64,000 bases of DNA from Pseudomonas fluorescens (GCF_040448305.1 NZ_CP148752.1:3782001-3846000); one strand, 5' to 3'. Counted from the first letter of the stretch, positions 35,506-44,156 are shown. Numbers and translations are program-made. The notes: generated from the letters alone by a model not told the origin.

Positions 35506-35529
35506 AAAAAACCCGACTCAACGGTCGGG
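35506..35529 (-). terminator. Terminator upstream of holin (tR'-like, 2)
   Basis: Minus-strand CCCGAC-CGTTGA-GTCGGG stem followed by TTTTTT; strong intrinsic terminator. Confidence 0.85.
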
Positions 35530-35619
35530 CTCTTGAAAGGCGTCTCGCTGCGTTCACAGCAACACACGCTGCTATAAAAGCAGGTCTATTCCGTGCGGAA
35601 AAGGTCTTTCCGCAGCGTA

Positions 35620-35711
35620 TGCGAAATTACCCCCAACTTGACCACGCGTTTGCATTCGACCTGACCAGTCATTTGCATTCGTTCTGACCACCGATTGCAT
35701 CGGATTTGACC
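35620..35711 (+). repeat. Left end of a transposon-like insertion
   Basis: Three repeats of TTTGCATnCGnnnTGACC at 35649, 35672 and about 35694 (period 22-23). The outer 50 bp align inverted with 39122-39171. Multiple repeats within inverted ends are typical of IS21-type or Tn7-type transposase-binding ends. Confidence 0.6.
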
Positions 35712-36113
35712 AGCACGCTTTGTAACCATGATCGGCAGAGAACGGCCGATACTGTCGAAAAAGTCGGCCATGGTTTGCGCATCGGAAAAGTACGCGTCCG
35801 AGATTGAAATCTTTACTTTTGGCAGAGGCTTGCGGACTCGGATTTTACGTAGCAGCGTCCCAAAAAGGCGTTTTAACCAGCCAATGGTCAGGCAGTTTGG
35901 GCAGACCGACTTTTTCAACACAATCGGCCAAGAGCGGACATTGGCTCTTTCATGTTAGAACGAATACGAAATCATACCCTGGCAGTCAGCGCTAAGGTTT
36001 CGAGGCTTAGGTCGAAAACCGCTATACAAGCCCGTGCATGTCGCCTGCCAATCGTGACAGCACATTTCAACCAAACAGGACTGGGCAACAGGTGAAATGG
36101 TCGCGCGTGCTTA
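35712..36113. other. Gene-free DNA inside the insertion (left part)
   Basis: No gene seen. Holds a GGCAGAGAACGG block (about 35731) that recurs inverted near 39088 and again at about 39940, so it may belong to a wider Pseudomonas repeat family. Confidence 0.35.
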
Positions 36114-36686
36114 TCAAGCTTCGACTAATATCAGTGCTGCTTGCACCCCACCCTCTAAAATTTCTTCAGCTAGCAGTGGATCAGCTACTGCCCTGGCAAT
36201 TTGAAGCGTGCCGGCCATAAGGCTGAAAACCGCTGTCGCCCGTTTTTGATTGTGTTCAGACTTCGGATTTGGGAATAACGCTGCGAGGCTTCGAACATAC
36301 GCGACCAGGCCCTCTTCATAGGCTTCCTTTGTCAGATCTGGCTGGCGACCTATTTCAGGCAATAAAGCTGCAGAAGGACATCCTTCCTCGTATCCCTTCA
36401 GGTGTGATGTGTTCAGGTATCGCCGAATGGCATCTTCAATACCAATCGACCCGGCAGCGGCATCAACCAAATTTCCGAGCTGCTCAGCCAATGCGTTAGA
36501 GAGTGCTTCCCGGACCAAGGCATCCTTAGAATCAAAATGCGGATAAAAGGCACCTTTCGTCAACCCCGATTCAGCCATGATGCCGGCCAAACCAGATGCA
36601 GAAATCCCATCTTTGCGAAAGCGTCTAGACGCAATGTCAATGATGCGTTTCCGCGTGTTTTCTTTATGGCCTTTATCAAAGCGCAT
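36114..36686 (-). CDS. TetR/AcrR family regulator
   Basis: A 190-residue regulator with a TetR-type helix-turn-helix (about 12-58; GLAGIMAESGLTKGAFYPHFDSKDALV) and a ligand-binding C-terminal half. It follows DUF302 and amidase genes on the same strand and probably binds the palindromes before the amidase gene. Lower GC than adjacent phage genes. Confidence 0.9.
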   Translation of the reverse strand: MRFDKGHKENTRKRIIDIASRRFRKDGISASGLAGIMAESGLTKGAFYPHFDSKDALVREALSNALAEQLGNLVDAAAGSIGIEDAIRRYLNTSHLKGYEEGCPSAALLPEIGRQPDLTKEAYEEGLVAYVRSLAALFPNPKSEHNQKRATAVFSLMAGTLQIARAVADPLLAEEILEGGVQAALILVEA

Positions 36687-36750
36687 TTTAATTTACCTAT
36701 CATCGGATACCTGGAACCGGGTAGCACACCCATTTCCGCGTTCCTTCTGT

Positions 36751-37242
36751 TTACGATACTGCGGCTACCAGTGCCGCTTGCAAGTCCTCATCAAGTTTAC
36801 GCGCAACCGCGTCGACCTTGTTATTGCCAAATTGGCCAAAAACGGAGAGCGGGCGGTCGTACTCGAAGGCGGCCACTCCATTTGCGTCTTCGCGTAAAAG
36901 CACGCGAATGGGGGCGTACAACGAGGCGGAGATATGATGCCGCGACATTTTGGATGCCGTGAGTGGATTTCCAATGTCGTATTGAATCGCGTGACGCTGG
37001 AGCCCGGCGATTCCCAGCAACGCGCCGTGATCTCTAACTCCAAAGATGGACAACGCTGGTAGAGCTTCAAGCTCTTTCAATGCGCGGATGGTTTCTCCAT
37101 ACCGTAGCAGCGTGAAAATGCCGTCGTCGATCCGAGGGATTAACCGTTCAAGTTTGGCCTTGACGACGGCGAATGAGTTGCTCGATTGAATCGTGACATG
37201 CTCGACGGCAATCGTTTTCATGAAGGAAGTTTGATTTTCCAT
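36751..37242 (-). CDS. DUF302 domain protein
   Basis: A 163-residue DUF302 protein: YDIGNPLTASKMSRH, ASLYAPIRVLL and FEYDRPLSVFGQFG are family signatures. Function unknown. Lies between amidase and TetR genes, likely in one operon. Confidence 0.85.
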   Translation of the reverse strand: MENQTSFMKTIAVEHVTIQSSNSFAVVKAKLERLIPRIDDGIFTLLRYGETIRALKELEALPALSIFGVRDHGALLGIAGLQRHAIQYDIGNPLTASKMSRHHISASLYAPIRVLLREDANGVAAFEYDRPLSVFGQFGNNKVDAVARKLDEDLQAALVAAVS

Positions 37243-37317
37243 TTTTACTGATCCTATAGAGTGATACAGCTACTTAGGCCCGTTACACCTGATCACTGGA
37301 ATGCGATCGCTCAAAAA

Positions 37318-38769
37318 TCAGATCGGCGAGGTCAGCACGCCAACGGCCGCTTCGACTCGACGTGCAACATGGAGCAGGGATCGATCTCGACCATATGGGC
37401 CATCAATTTCAAGACCAATAGGCAGGCCGTCTTTGGACACGCCGATTGGAAGGCTGATGCCTGGGATACCTGCAGCGCTCGCGGGAATGGTGTGGTTAGC
37501 CAGCACTAGATAACTGACTTCCTGACCAGAGATGAATAACTGTTCTTGATGTTCGATCAATGGTGCTGTGCACGGGGTTGTTGGAAAGATCAGGCCCTCA
37601 GCCCCACTGCTCAGAAATGCTTGGTCGAAACGGCGCTTGATTTCCAAGCGCTCAACCAAGGCGGCGTTATAAGTCTCCGCAGGGAGAAATCCTGGCCCAT
37701 TCTTAAGAACAAGTTGCCCCCATACTTCTTTCAGACCAGGTTTCAGTCCCGAGTAAATTTCCTCGAAGGTGGCCGGGATGTTGTTTTGACGCAGGAAGCC
37801 TGTGACCGCCTCTTGGGTCTCGCGGAAGAAAATATTCCAGGTCGCTGTCAGTGCAAGTGAGGAAAAGTCATTCCCTAGATCGACTTCAACAACTTCAGCG
37901 CCGGCATCGCGCAGCCGACGAACAGTTTCTTTGAATTGCGCCTCAACATCCGGAGCTATGAGCTCAAAATATTGTCGAGGCGCATATGCGAACCTCGCCC
38001 CAACCAGATTAGTCTGATCAAAATTACTCGGAGCCTCGTTCTTGACTATTACCTCGTCGATCAGAATGCAGTCTTCTACATTACGGGCAAATACGCCTGT
38101 AGTGTCGAGGGTATGGGAGATAGGCGCGACGCCATCACGGGGCCAACGCCCTGTAGTCGGCTTGAAGCCGACTACACCGCAAAGAGATGCGGGTACTCGA
38201 ATGGAACCAATCGTATCGCCGCCGAGGGCCGCTGGCACGAGACGCGCAGAAACGGATGCGCCTGCTCCGCTGGAAGAGCCACCCGACACATGGGTCTTGC
38301 TATGAGGGTTCTTCACTTGACCGTAAGGGCCGTTGTTACCGGTCAAGCCGAAGGACATTTCGACGAGGTTGTTCTTGCCAAAAACAATGCCGCCGGCGTC
38401 TTTCATTGTTTTGACAATGTCGGCGTCTTGCTCTGGCACAAACTTTTCGAGCGTAGATACACCTAGAGTCGTTCGCAGGCCTTGGGTGAGATAGCTGTCT
38501 TTGATCGCAATTGGAACGCCGAGCAGAGGAGCCGACGTACCTCGTGCACGCTCCTTATCCGCGGCCCTTGCGGACTCGAGCACAGCTTCCTTATCTATCG
38601 TAATAAAGGACTGTAAGTCGGAATGGTCTTGGGCTCTCTGAAGTAGAGCGCTTGCATACTTTTCAGATGAAATTTCACCTTTGCGAATGGCCTGAGCTGC
38701 CGCTGCGACGCCGAGTGCAGCGAAGCCCTCAGCATCATCACTTTTCTGAATTTCGGATATTTCCTGCAT
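37318..38769 (-). CDS. Amidase signature family hydrolase
   Basis: A 483-residue amidase with the Ser-cisSer-Lys triad: Lys90 in VPIAIKDS, cis-Ser165 in VSGGSSSGAG and nucleophile Ser189 in GDTIGSIRVPAS (usually DTGGSIR). C-terminal HTIPASAAGIPGISLPIG completes the fold. The closest general type is indoleacetamide/acylamidase-like; substrate unknown. First gene of the TetR-controlled unit. Start at the ATG with GAGGG upstream. Confidence 0.9.
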   Translation of the reverse strand: MQEISEIQKSDDAEGFAALGVAAAAQAIRKGEISSEKYASALLQRAQDHSDLQSFITIDKEAVLESARAADKERARGTSAPLLGVPIAIKDSYLTQGLRTTLGVSTLEKFVPEQDADIVKTMKDAGGIVFGKNNLVEMSFGLTGNNGPYGQVKNPHSKTHVSGGSSSGAGASVSARLVPAALGGDTIGSIRVPASLCGVVGFKPTTGRWPRDGVAPISHTLDTTGVFARNVEDCILIDEVIVKNEAPSNFDQTNLVGARFAYAPRQYFELIAPDVEAQFKETVRRLRDAGAEVVEVDLGNDFSSLALTATWNIFFRETQEAVTGFLRQNNIPATFEEIYSGLKPGLKEVWGQLVLKNGPGFLPAETYNAALVERLEIKRRFDQAFLSSGAEGLIFPTTPCTAPLIEHQEQLFISGQEVSYLVLANHTIPASAAGIPGISLPIGVSKDGLPIGLEIDGPYGRDRSLLHVARRVEAAVGVLTSPI

Positions 38770-38834
38770 GACGAACCCTCACGTGACTGAATCAATCGGA
38801 ACCGTCCCGGTTTTCAAGCGACGGAGACAGCTTT

Positions 38835-38869
38835 GAATTACGACCGTAATTCTACATTACGATCGTAAT
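38835..38869 (-). promoter_or_regulatory. Tandem TetR-type operators before the amidase gene
   Basis: An 18-bp palindrome with two central mismatches (38835-38852) and a perfect 14-bp palindrome ATTACGATCGTAAT (38856-38869), centres 19 bp apart. They share the ATTACGnnCGTAAT core and lie 66-100 bp before the amidase start, as expected for the local TetR protein. Confidence 0.7.
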
Positions 38870-39101
38870 CCAAAGGAAGATGCCTGACAAGGCTCGAATG
38901 CCTAGGGTTCAATTCACCGCGAGAAGGAGGTTTAGCCTTTGGTGCAAAAGGTGAGGTGCAGACCAAGCTGTTGATCTATCGATTGCGTCTGAGGTTGAAA
39001 AGACAAACGCTGAGTGCGTCAGCGCCATTTTCAACGGCTTCTGCGATTGTTGGTCGGGCTCTTATCGGCCCCTTGACCGTCTGCTATGGTCGTTCTCTGC
39101 C
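38870..39101. other. Gene-free DNA inside the insertion (right part)
   Basis: No gene seen. Contains GAAGGAGG-type and TTATCGGCC sequences but no start with coding character. Confidence 0.3.
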
Positions 39102-39171
39102 GGTCATGGCCATGCAGAGTGATGGTCAAATCCGATGCAAATGGGTGGGCAAGTCCGTGCAATTACCCACA
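39102..39171 (-). repeat. Right end of the transposon-like insertion
   Basis: Read inverted, one clear TTTGCATCGGATTTGACC repeat (39124-39141), a weaker one (39102-39118), and an outer end TGTGGGTAATTGCACGGAC aligning with the left end at 35620. No clear target-site duplication was found and no transposase gene lies between the ends. Confidence 0.55.
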
Positions 39172-39324
39172 ACTAGGCTGGGTTCGCTGATGGGTTACGC
39201 TGCCGTTGGTCGGCGCCTTGCGCAGCAGTGCGATAGAGAACTATAGGAATAAACTCTCGTGCCGATATCAGTGAGGCAAGGCCTACGCGCGCCTGACCTT
39301 GAATCTGAGCGAACGAGCACATTG

Positions 39325-39639
39325 ATGAGTAATAAATCTTTGGAAGAAAAAGCGGCAGTGATGGTCGCCCCACATGAAACGATGGCCAGTATCGGACAGA
39401 TCACTGCCGGGCGCGATGCCCTGCAACAGCGCCTGGACAAGGCTGATCGCGCGGCTCAGGAGCTTCAGAAGCAACTGGACTTGGCAAAGACGCTGATGAC
39501 CCGTCTGCTGGCGGCGAGTTTTGCGTCGACCGGCAAACCTTCCGCCCCCCTGACAAACTGGGGGCTAAATGAGATCGACGTTGTCGAACGGGAGATGGCC
39601 TGCTATTTGAATCCTACCAATGAGGCGAGTGCCGCTTGA
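39325..39639 (+). CDS. Hypothetical coiled-coil protein
   Basis: A 104-residue protein starting MSNKSLEEKAAVM. The middle (about 25-60; LQQRLDKADRAAQELQKQLDL) is a coiled coil. Not recognised. It points rightward, opposite to the phage late genes, just outside the insertion, so it could be a morphogenetic gene or a lysogeny gene of unknown role. Confidence 0.5.
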   Translation: MSNKSLEEKAAVMVAPHETMASIGQITAGRDALQQRLDKADRAAQELQKQLDLAKTLMTRLLAASFASTGKPSAPLTNWGLNEIDVVEREMACYLNPTNEASAA

Positions 39640-39976
39640 TAGGTCGCGCACTGAATGCCTACAGGCTGCGTAGATACTGGCTCCAAGCAGAATGCCGCTG
39701 TTGGGTTACCACAACGGTTACCCATCGCGGTGTACCCAACCTGACTGGGCCTGCATAATCGCAGGCCCTTGGCGCTTCGGGTTGGGGTTACTCATGGGTT
39801 ATCCCCTCACCAGTGACCGCCGCACCCGTATCAATGGATGCAAGATTCAGTTCGGTTGATTCCGGTCCGATTGAACGAAGGGTTAGGCCTCATGTTGCAA
39901 CCTTACTTTGGTCGGACGGACTATCTATATTGGGTCGTTCTCTGCCTGTCGCGACAGGCAGCAATCGGCTAATAGC
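39640..39976. other. Region left of Q (probable late promoter region)
   Basis: 337 bp without a gene. It has GGTTACC direct repeats (about 39693-39722) and the hairpin at 39747. In lambdoid phages the Q-dependent promoter lies directly beyond Q; no confident -35/-10 pair was identified. Confidence 0.4.
39747..39768. terminator. Hairpin left of Q
   Basis: GGGCCTGC-ATAATC-GCAGGCCC, a perfect 8-bp stem ending in TT; may end the transcript of the 104-residue ORF. Confidence 0.6.
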
Positions 39977-40366
39977 TTAAGCAGCTTTCCGCATTTCATC
40001 GACAGCACAATCGATCCACGCGATTCCGGCTCTCACTAATTCCCGCGTCTTCCCTTCACTTATGCCGTAGTGCTTGCCAACCCGAAGCATGGGCCATTTA
40101 GCACCGTAGTAAAGCCAAATAATATCGCCCATTTGTCGGTCACGATGTGAGAGCCGTGCAATCGCGCTATCAATAGCTCCGGCCCATTCATCTGTGATGC
40201 AATAGCTCTTGCTCGCCGACACTTGCGGCATTGCCTGACGCATTAGCGCAAAAGTCGGTGAGATATAGGTTGGGACACCGGCCCCATCCATCCGCCACCA
40301 TCCCCACTGCTCCAGCAGGTATTCGGTATCACCCAAAGGTCGGCCTGCCGGCTTTCGAATCATCAT
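39977..40366 (-). CDS. Antitermination protein Q-like
   Basis: 129 residues: LEQWGWWRMDGAGVPTYISP, ARLSHRDRQMGDIIWLYYGAKW and a helix-turn-helix-like VGKHYGISEGKTRELVRAG. This matches the phage antitermination Q family that lets RNA polymerase ignore terminators on late genes. It is the last gene of the early leftward operon. Many terminators inside the late operon fit this role. Confidence 0.8.
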   Translation of the reverse strand: MMIRKPAGRPLGDTEYLLEQWGWWRMDGAGVPTYISPTFALMRQAMPQVSASKSYCITDEWAGAIDSAIARLSHRDRQMGDIIWLYYGAKWPMLRVGKHYGISEGKTRELVRAGIAWIDCAVDEMRKAA

Positions 40367-40370
40367 GTTC

Positions 40371-40691
40371 TCAATCCCCTGTGTAATTCGTTCCGCCGGC
40401 ACCGCGACGATTGTTCTGTTGGTAGTACGCGGCCGGGCCAGATATCGACGAGCCCTGCTGGAGCACTTCAATTTCGCGCTGCGCCTGCTGCAATTTGAAG
40501 CTCAGTTGGGTAACTAATTCGTCGGAAGAAAGCACCAACCTACTACCCAGAACAACCCAACCTGAGCCATTGCAAGCAGTACAAATCCGCTCATAACACA
40601 CCCCTTCTACTACCGCTTTGCCCTTGCAGGTCGAGCAAGGCTCCAGCTCGATCCGCTCCCTCTTAATGCCAAGCCCCTGCCCTTTCTGCAT
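40371..40691 (-). CDS. Zinc-finger (DnaJ-like CxxCxG) phage protein
   Basis: A 106-residue protein. CSTCKGK (19-25) and CTACNGSG (38-45) form a DnaJ-type zinc module. A glutamine-rich helix follows. Common small-protein type near Q in Pseudomonas prophages; function unknown. Confidence 0.65.
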   Translation of the reverse strand: MQKGQGLGIKRERIELEPCSTCKGKAVVEGVCYERICTACNGSGWVVLGSRLVLSSDELVTQLSFKLQQAQREIEVLQQGSSISGPAAYYQQNNRRGAGGTNYTGD

Positions 40692-40730
40692 GTTTAAATC
40701 CTCTTGTAAGATTAATTTCTGTTTTCGGCT

Positions 40731-42008
40731 TCAAGCCAACCAGCCCGAGGGGTCCAGGGCAACCGGCTTGCTCGCGCGTCTTGCTCCTGTCTTGTCCTGC
40801 AATGCATCAAAACCCTGTGCGTCGAGCCAGCCGTGCCATCGTTCCAGAGCGTTGCGCTTTACCATCTCGCCCATTGCCTGAAAGTAAGTGCGCTCCAATT
40901 CGGTCAGGGCGTGGTTGAGTAGCAGCTTGCCCACCAGCGAATCGACACCGAGGTTGGCCCAGATGGAAGGCGCCAGTTTGCGCAGGTCGTGACTGGTCCA
41001 CTCGCCCGCCCCCAACTGGGCAAAAATGGCAAAGGCCTGGCTGCGTGACATCGGGCGCCCCGCACGTGAAGTCGCCGGAAACAGGTACGCCCCGTCGTAA
41101 CCTTCGGCCCGCTGCTGCGCTCGGTAGCGCTCCAGAAAAGCCACGGCCTGCGTGGTCAACGGCAACAGGTGGTCGCGCTTGGATTTCGTGTCATCGGCCG
41201 GGATGAACCACTCCCCCGCGTCCAGGTGGATGTTTTTCCACATTGCCAGACGGGTTTCTGTGATCCGCGTAGCATGGGTCAGCATCAACACCAGCAGCGT
41301 CACGGCCACCGGTTCCGCGTTGAACGCTTCGCCCCATTCGGCCAGCAGGTCCACCACGGCAACGTGTCGCAAGCGCGCGCCCTTGGGCTTGATTTTGGCC
41401 TTGGTGAAGTGACTGAACGACACCCCGAGTAGTGGATTCACGGTGATCTTTTTCAGCGTCAAGGCGGCGCCGAACACCACCTTCAGTACGTCCAACACCG
41501 ACTTGACGTAGGACAGGCTGTACTCGGCCTGCATGTGCCAGACCAAGTGTCGGTCCAAGGTATCGGCATTGAGTTTACACAAGGGCAAATCACCCAGAGC
41601 GGGCAACAACTGGCAGCGAATCGCCGACAACGACGATCCCCGGCGGCTTTTGGACAAACTGTTATCGGTGTTCAAGCGCGCGGCATACCACTCCAGCACC
41701 TGCCCGACCCGCTCCCAGCCATCCACTGTGGCTGCTGCCGTCGGATCGGCCAACAACCGGGCCTGCACTACCGGCAAGCTGTCGAGCATCACCCGCGCAG
41801 GCACGTCGGGCCAATTGGCAGCCTTTTTCCATTTGGCGCCCTTGTCGAAACGCACAAGGTGCCAACTGCCTTTGCTGCGGTCGTGACGATAACGAAACCG
41901 CAGCGGGTGCCGCGGATCTTTCAGCTCGGTTATGGTCGGGTTGATGGCATGCTGTTTGATGACGGCATCAGACAGTTTCACAGTCAGGGTTTTCAACGGA
42001 GCTGTCAT
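40731..42008 (-). CDS. Tyrosine recombinase (second, in replication module)
   Basis: A 425-residue integrase-family protein with a full catalytic set: Arg248 (HATRITETRL), His340/Arg343 (TSHDLRK), His366 (LLNHALTELERTYF) and Tyr375. The N-terminal DUF4102-like half and core-binding region precede the catalytic domain. It sits between the helicase loader and Q, not next to an att site, so it is probably not the enzyme that inserted the prophage; DNA resolution or inversion is possible. Confidence 0.85.
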   Translation of the reverse strand: MTAPLKTLTVKLSDAVIKQHAINPTITELKDPRHPLRFRYRHDRSKGSWHLVRFDKGAKWKKAANWPDVPARVMLDSLPVVQARLLADPTAAATVDGWERVGQVLEWYAARLNTDNSLSKSRRGSSLSAIRCQLLPALGDLPLCKLNADTLDRHLVWHMQAEYSLSYVKSVLDVLKVVFGAALTLKKITVNPLLGVSFSHFTKAKIKPKGARLRHVAVVDLLAEWGEAFNAEPVAVTLLVLMLTHATRITETRLAMWKNIHLDAGEWFIPADDTKSKRDHLLPLTTQAVAFLERYRAQQRAEGYDGAYLFPATSRAGRPMSRSQAFAIFAQLGAGEWTSHDLRKLAPSIWANLGVDSLVGKLLLNHALTELERTYFQAMGEMVKRNALERWHGWLDAQGFDALQDKTGARRASKPVALDPSGWLA

Positions 42009-42039
42009 TGCTCATCACCCTCGCTAAACCGATCGATCA

Positions 42040-42822
42040 TCAGAAGCCCTCCTTGCCGCGTTGAGATTCCCACTCGAATGCCACGCCAATGCAGCCGTTT
42101 TCGCGGATGCGGTCGACACAGCGCGCACCGATGGCGTCGTTCAATTCGGTGGGCGACAGGTTGCTGACGATGATCGTGGGACGGCATTGCTCGTAACGAC
42201 CATTGATGATGCTGAACAGAGTGGCCAGTTCGAACTCGCTCTGCTTGGTTGCACCGACTTCATCGAGCACCAGCAGGTCCGCGCCAATCACCTCACGCAA
42301 GATGTGCGCCTCGGACTCGCCTGAGCGCTCATTGAACGTCGCCCGAATCTCGCCGATGAGCGTGCCCACCGTGCGGTAAATCGCCTTGACCATGCATTCG
42401 TTGATCAGGTGACTGGCCGAGGCAATGGCCAGGTGGGTCTTGCCCGTGCCGACCTTCCCCAACAGCAACATGCAGCGACCTTCCCGGCGATGCTTCGAAA
42501 AGTTGTCGACGTAGTCGGTGCACGCATCCAGGGCAATCTGCTGGGCCGGATTCGACACGACGAAATCGGCGAATGACTTTTCCGCGAAACGCTTAGGAAT
42601 CCGCGCGCTTGAATGCTGAACGATCCGAAACTGAAAGCGCTTGCGCTCGAGTTCTTGCATGTCGCGCTTGTTGCTCGCGCAGATGGGGCAACCAGACAGA
42701 CTGCCGCCCTTGAGAATGACCGCTGAGTAACCGCCATGATCCAGGCAGCTCGCTGGCTGACGGCCGATGACGCCGAATTTGCGGTCCATGTGAGCGCCGA
42801 AGTTAGAGACGGAAGGTGCCAT
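42040..42822 (-). CDS. DnaC/IstB-like helicase loader ATPase
   Basis: A 260-residue AAA+ protein: CPICASNK zinc-like pair near residue 46, Walker A GKVGTGKTH, Walker B LLVLDEVG, sensor-1 TIIVSNLS and arginine finger region ARCVDRI. The family loads DnaB helicase at the phage origin. AAGGAG seven bases before the start; overlaps the initiator gene by 20 bp, the lambda O-P arrangement. Confidence 0.9.
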   Translation of the reverse strand: MAPSVSNFGAHMDRKFGVIGRQPASCLDHGGYSAVILKGGSLSGCPICASNKRDMQELERKRFQFRIVQHSSARIPKRFAEKSFADFVVSNPAQQIALDACTDYVDNFSKHRREGRCMLLLGKVGTGKTHLAIASASHLINECMVKAIYRTVGTLIGEIRATFNERSGESEAHILREVIGADLLVLDEVGATKQSEFELATLFSIINGRYEQCRPTIIVSNLSPTELNDAIGARCVDRIRENGCIGVAFEWESQRGKEGF

Positions 42823-43657
42823 TGGCGTTCTCCTTGGTGCCGGCCTTGTAATCGCGAGTGTCGAAGCCGGAGTGGCGACTGACTGGAAGTGAATGTGCGG
42901 GGCCGACCGGCTTGTCAGGGAAGATCCCTGTCCATCCGTTGCTGATCGAAAGGGTCAGCACCGAATCGGGGGTTGGGTGGTTCGCCAAGGCCTTGGCCTG
43001 TTGTTCACAGGTCTTGGCTGTGAGGGGTTTGTGGATTTCCTTGCGGTGCTGGCACCAGTCCGCCCAAACCTCGACGCTGACGTGGTCTGGCTTGGCCATC
43101 AGCGGATCAAACTTTGCTGATTTGCCCGGCGCGTTAGCGCCCTGCTTTTCCTGATTACTGGTTACCTGATTGGTACCCTGATTACTGGTACCCTGATTTG
43201 TCGGAGATTTTTCCGACCCTTCTCGGATTTTTTTCCGACCCTGTTCGGAGATTTTTCCGACCTTGCTCGGACATTTTTCCGAGGTAGATCGGATTTTTTT
43301 CCGCCCCTCAAACACATCAGAGGTCGGATATTTTTCCGACCCATCCAGCTTGCGATTCCATTCTTTGGCTTTCTCGGTCAAGCGAAACAACGAGACGTTC
43401 GCGGTGCTGGATAACTCCACCAAACCTGCCTTTTCGAGCCCTTTGAGAAGCCGATACGCGGTATCGGGTTTATCGGTGAGCAGAGGCAATTCCTCAATGA
43501 TCTTTGCCTTGGTCAAGACAAAGAAAATCCCGTTATCGGTTTTGATTGCTTTGGCCCAGCTGGGGCATTCGTAGACGAAGGAAAACAATTGCGCCTGCTG
43601 GGAGTTCAATCCCCACTCCAGCGCTTTCACTTGGTTGATCGTGATGGTGAACTGCAT
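42803..43657 (-). CDS. Replication initiator (lambda O-like) with internal origin
   Basis: A 284-residue protein: N-terminal winged helix (about 1-95), a low-complexity central part (about 105-170) rich in K/S/T/N/Q, and a C-terminal domain that probably contacts the helicase loader. The central part is encoded by 22-bp iterons, so the gene contains the replication origin as lambda O does. Start MQFTITINQ at 43657; an upstream in-frame ATG lacks family character. Confidence 0.8.
   Translation of the reverse strand: MQFTITINQVKALEWGLNSQQAQLFSFVYECPSWAKAIKTDNGIFFVLTKAKIIEELPLLTDKPDTAYRLLKGLEKAGLVELSSTANVSLFRLTEKAKEWNRKLDGSEKYPTSDVFEGRKKIRSTSEKCPSKVGKISEQGRKKIREGSEKSPTNQGTSNQGTNQVTSNQEKQGANAPGKSAKFDPLMAKPDHVSVEVWADWCQHRKEIHKPLTAKTCEQQAKALANHPTPDSVLTLSISNGWTGIFPDKPVGPAHSLPVSRHSGFDTRDYKAGTKENANGTFRL
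43201..43343. repeat. Origin iterons within the initiator gene
   Basis: Six repeats of TCGGAnATTTTTCCGAcc starting at 43201, 43223, 43245, 43267, 43289 and 43324. The first five have an exact 22-bp period, which is not a multiple of three, so the repeat is selected at DNA level. Each unit is itself a palindrome (TCGGA...TCCGA). A second set of CTGATTACTGGTACC repeats lies at 43150-43197. Confidence 0.85.
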
Positions 43658-43658
43658 A

Positions 43659-44156
43659 TCAACCCTTCCCGCTTGGGATTCGGGCGGGACCATTCGACTT
43701 GTACAATTCAATCTGTGCGATCACCTCCTCGTGTCGCGCAGCCAAGTACTTGGCATGCCCGGCCAAAATATCTGCCGCTTCCGCTCCAGAAATCTCGCCG
43801 TCATCCAGTGCCATGGCGAGAAGCTGGTCAACCCGGCCGCGTTTCACAGAGGTACGCAAAGAGCGCCGGTGGATGTCGACGTTGTCCAGATCGGCAACCT
43901 CAGGCAGGCGAACAAACACACCGCCATACATTGCGCAGATGTAATCCGGTAAGAAGGTAGTTTTCGCTTCAGTCTCAAGCGTGCAAATCTCATCGTCGGT
44001 GAGGGGCTTGACCCCTGCTGACTCGTAAATTCGGTTCTTGAAGCGCTTGAGATTCACCTCACCCAGGAAGTCAGAGGCGTATGCAAGTCCGCCGGGAAAT
44101 GCATTGGCAGCGGCAATGACGGCTTTGCGGCGGGTGTCTAGTACTGGCAATTTCAT
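43659..44156 (-). CDS. Hypothetical protein in CII position
   Basis: A 165-residue protein (FLPDYICAMYGGVFVRLPEV is the most distinctive segment) between cro and the initiator gene, where lambdoid phages place a CII-like regulator. I cannot confirm a DNA-binding domain; role unknown. Confidence 0.55.
   Translation of the reverse strand: MKLPVLDTRRKAVIAAANAFPGGLAYASDFLGEVNLKRFKNRIYESAGVKPLTDDEICTLETEAKTTFLPDYICAMYGGVFVRLPEVADLDNVDIHRRSLRTSVKRGRVDQLLAMALDDGEISGAEAADILAGHAKYLAARHEEVIAQIELYKSNGPARIPSGKG

Noticed and set aside
36114..38769. TetR-DUF302-amidase as normal phage lysis genes
   Set aside because: The amidase is of the amidase-signature (Ser-Ser-Lys) type acting on small amides, not a peptidoglycan amidase, and the unit has its own regulator and transposon-like ends.
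43201..43343. CRISPR array
   Set aside because: Units are contiguous 22-bp iterons without spacers of CRISPR size, inside a coding gene.
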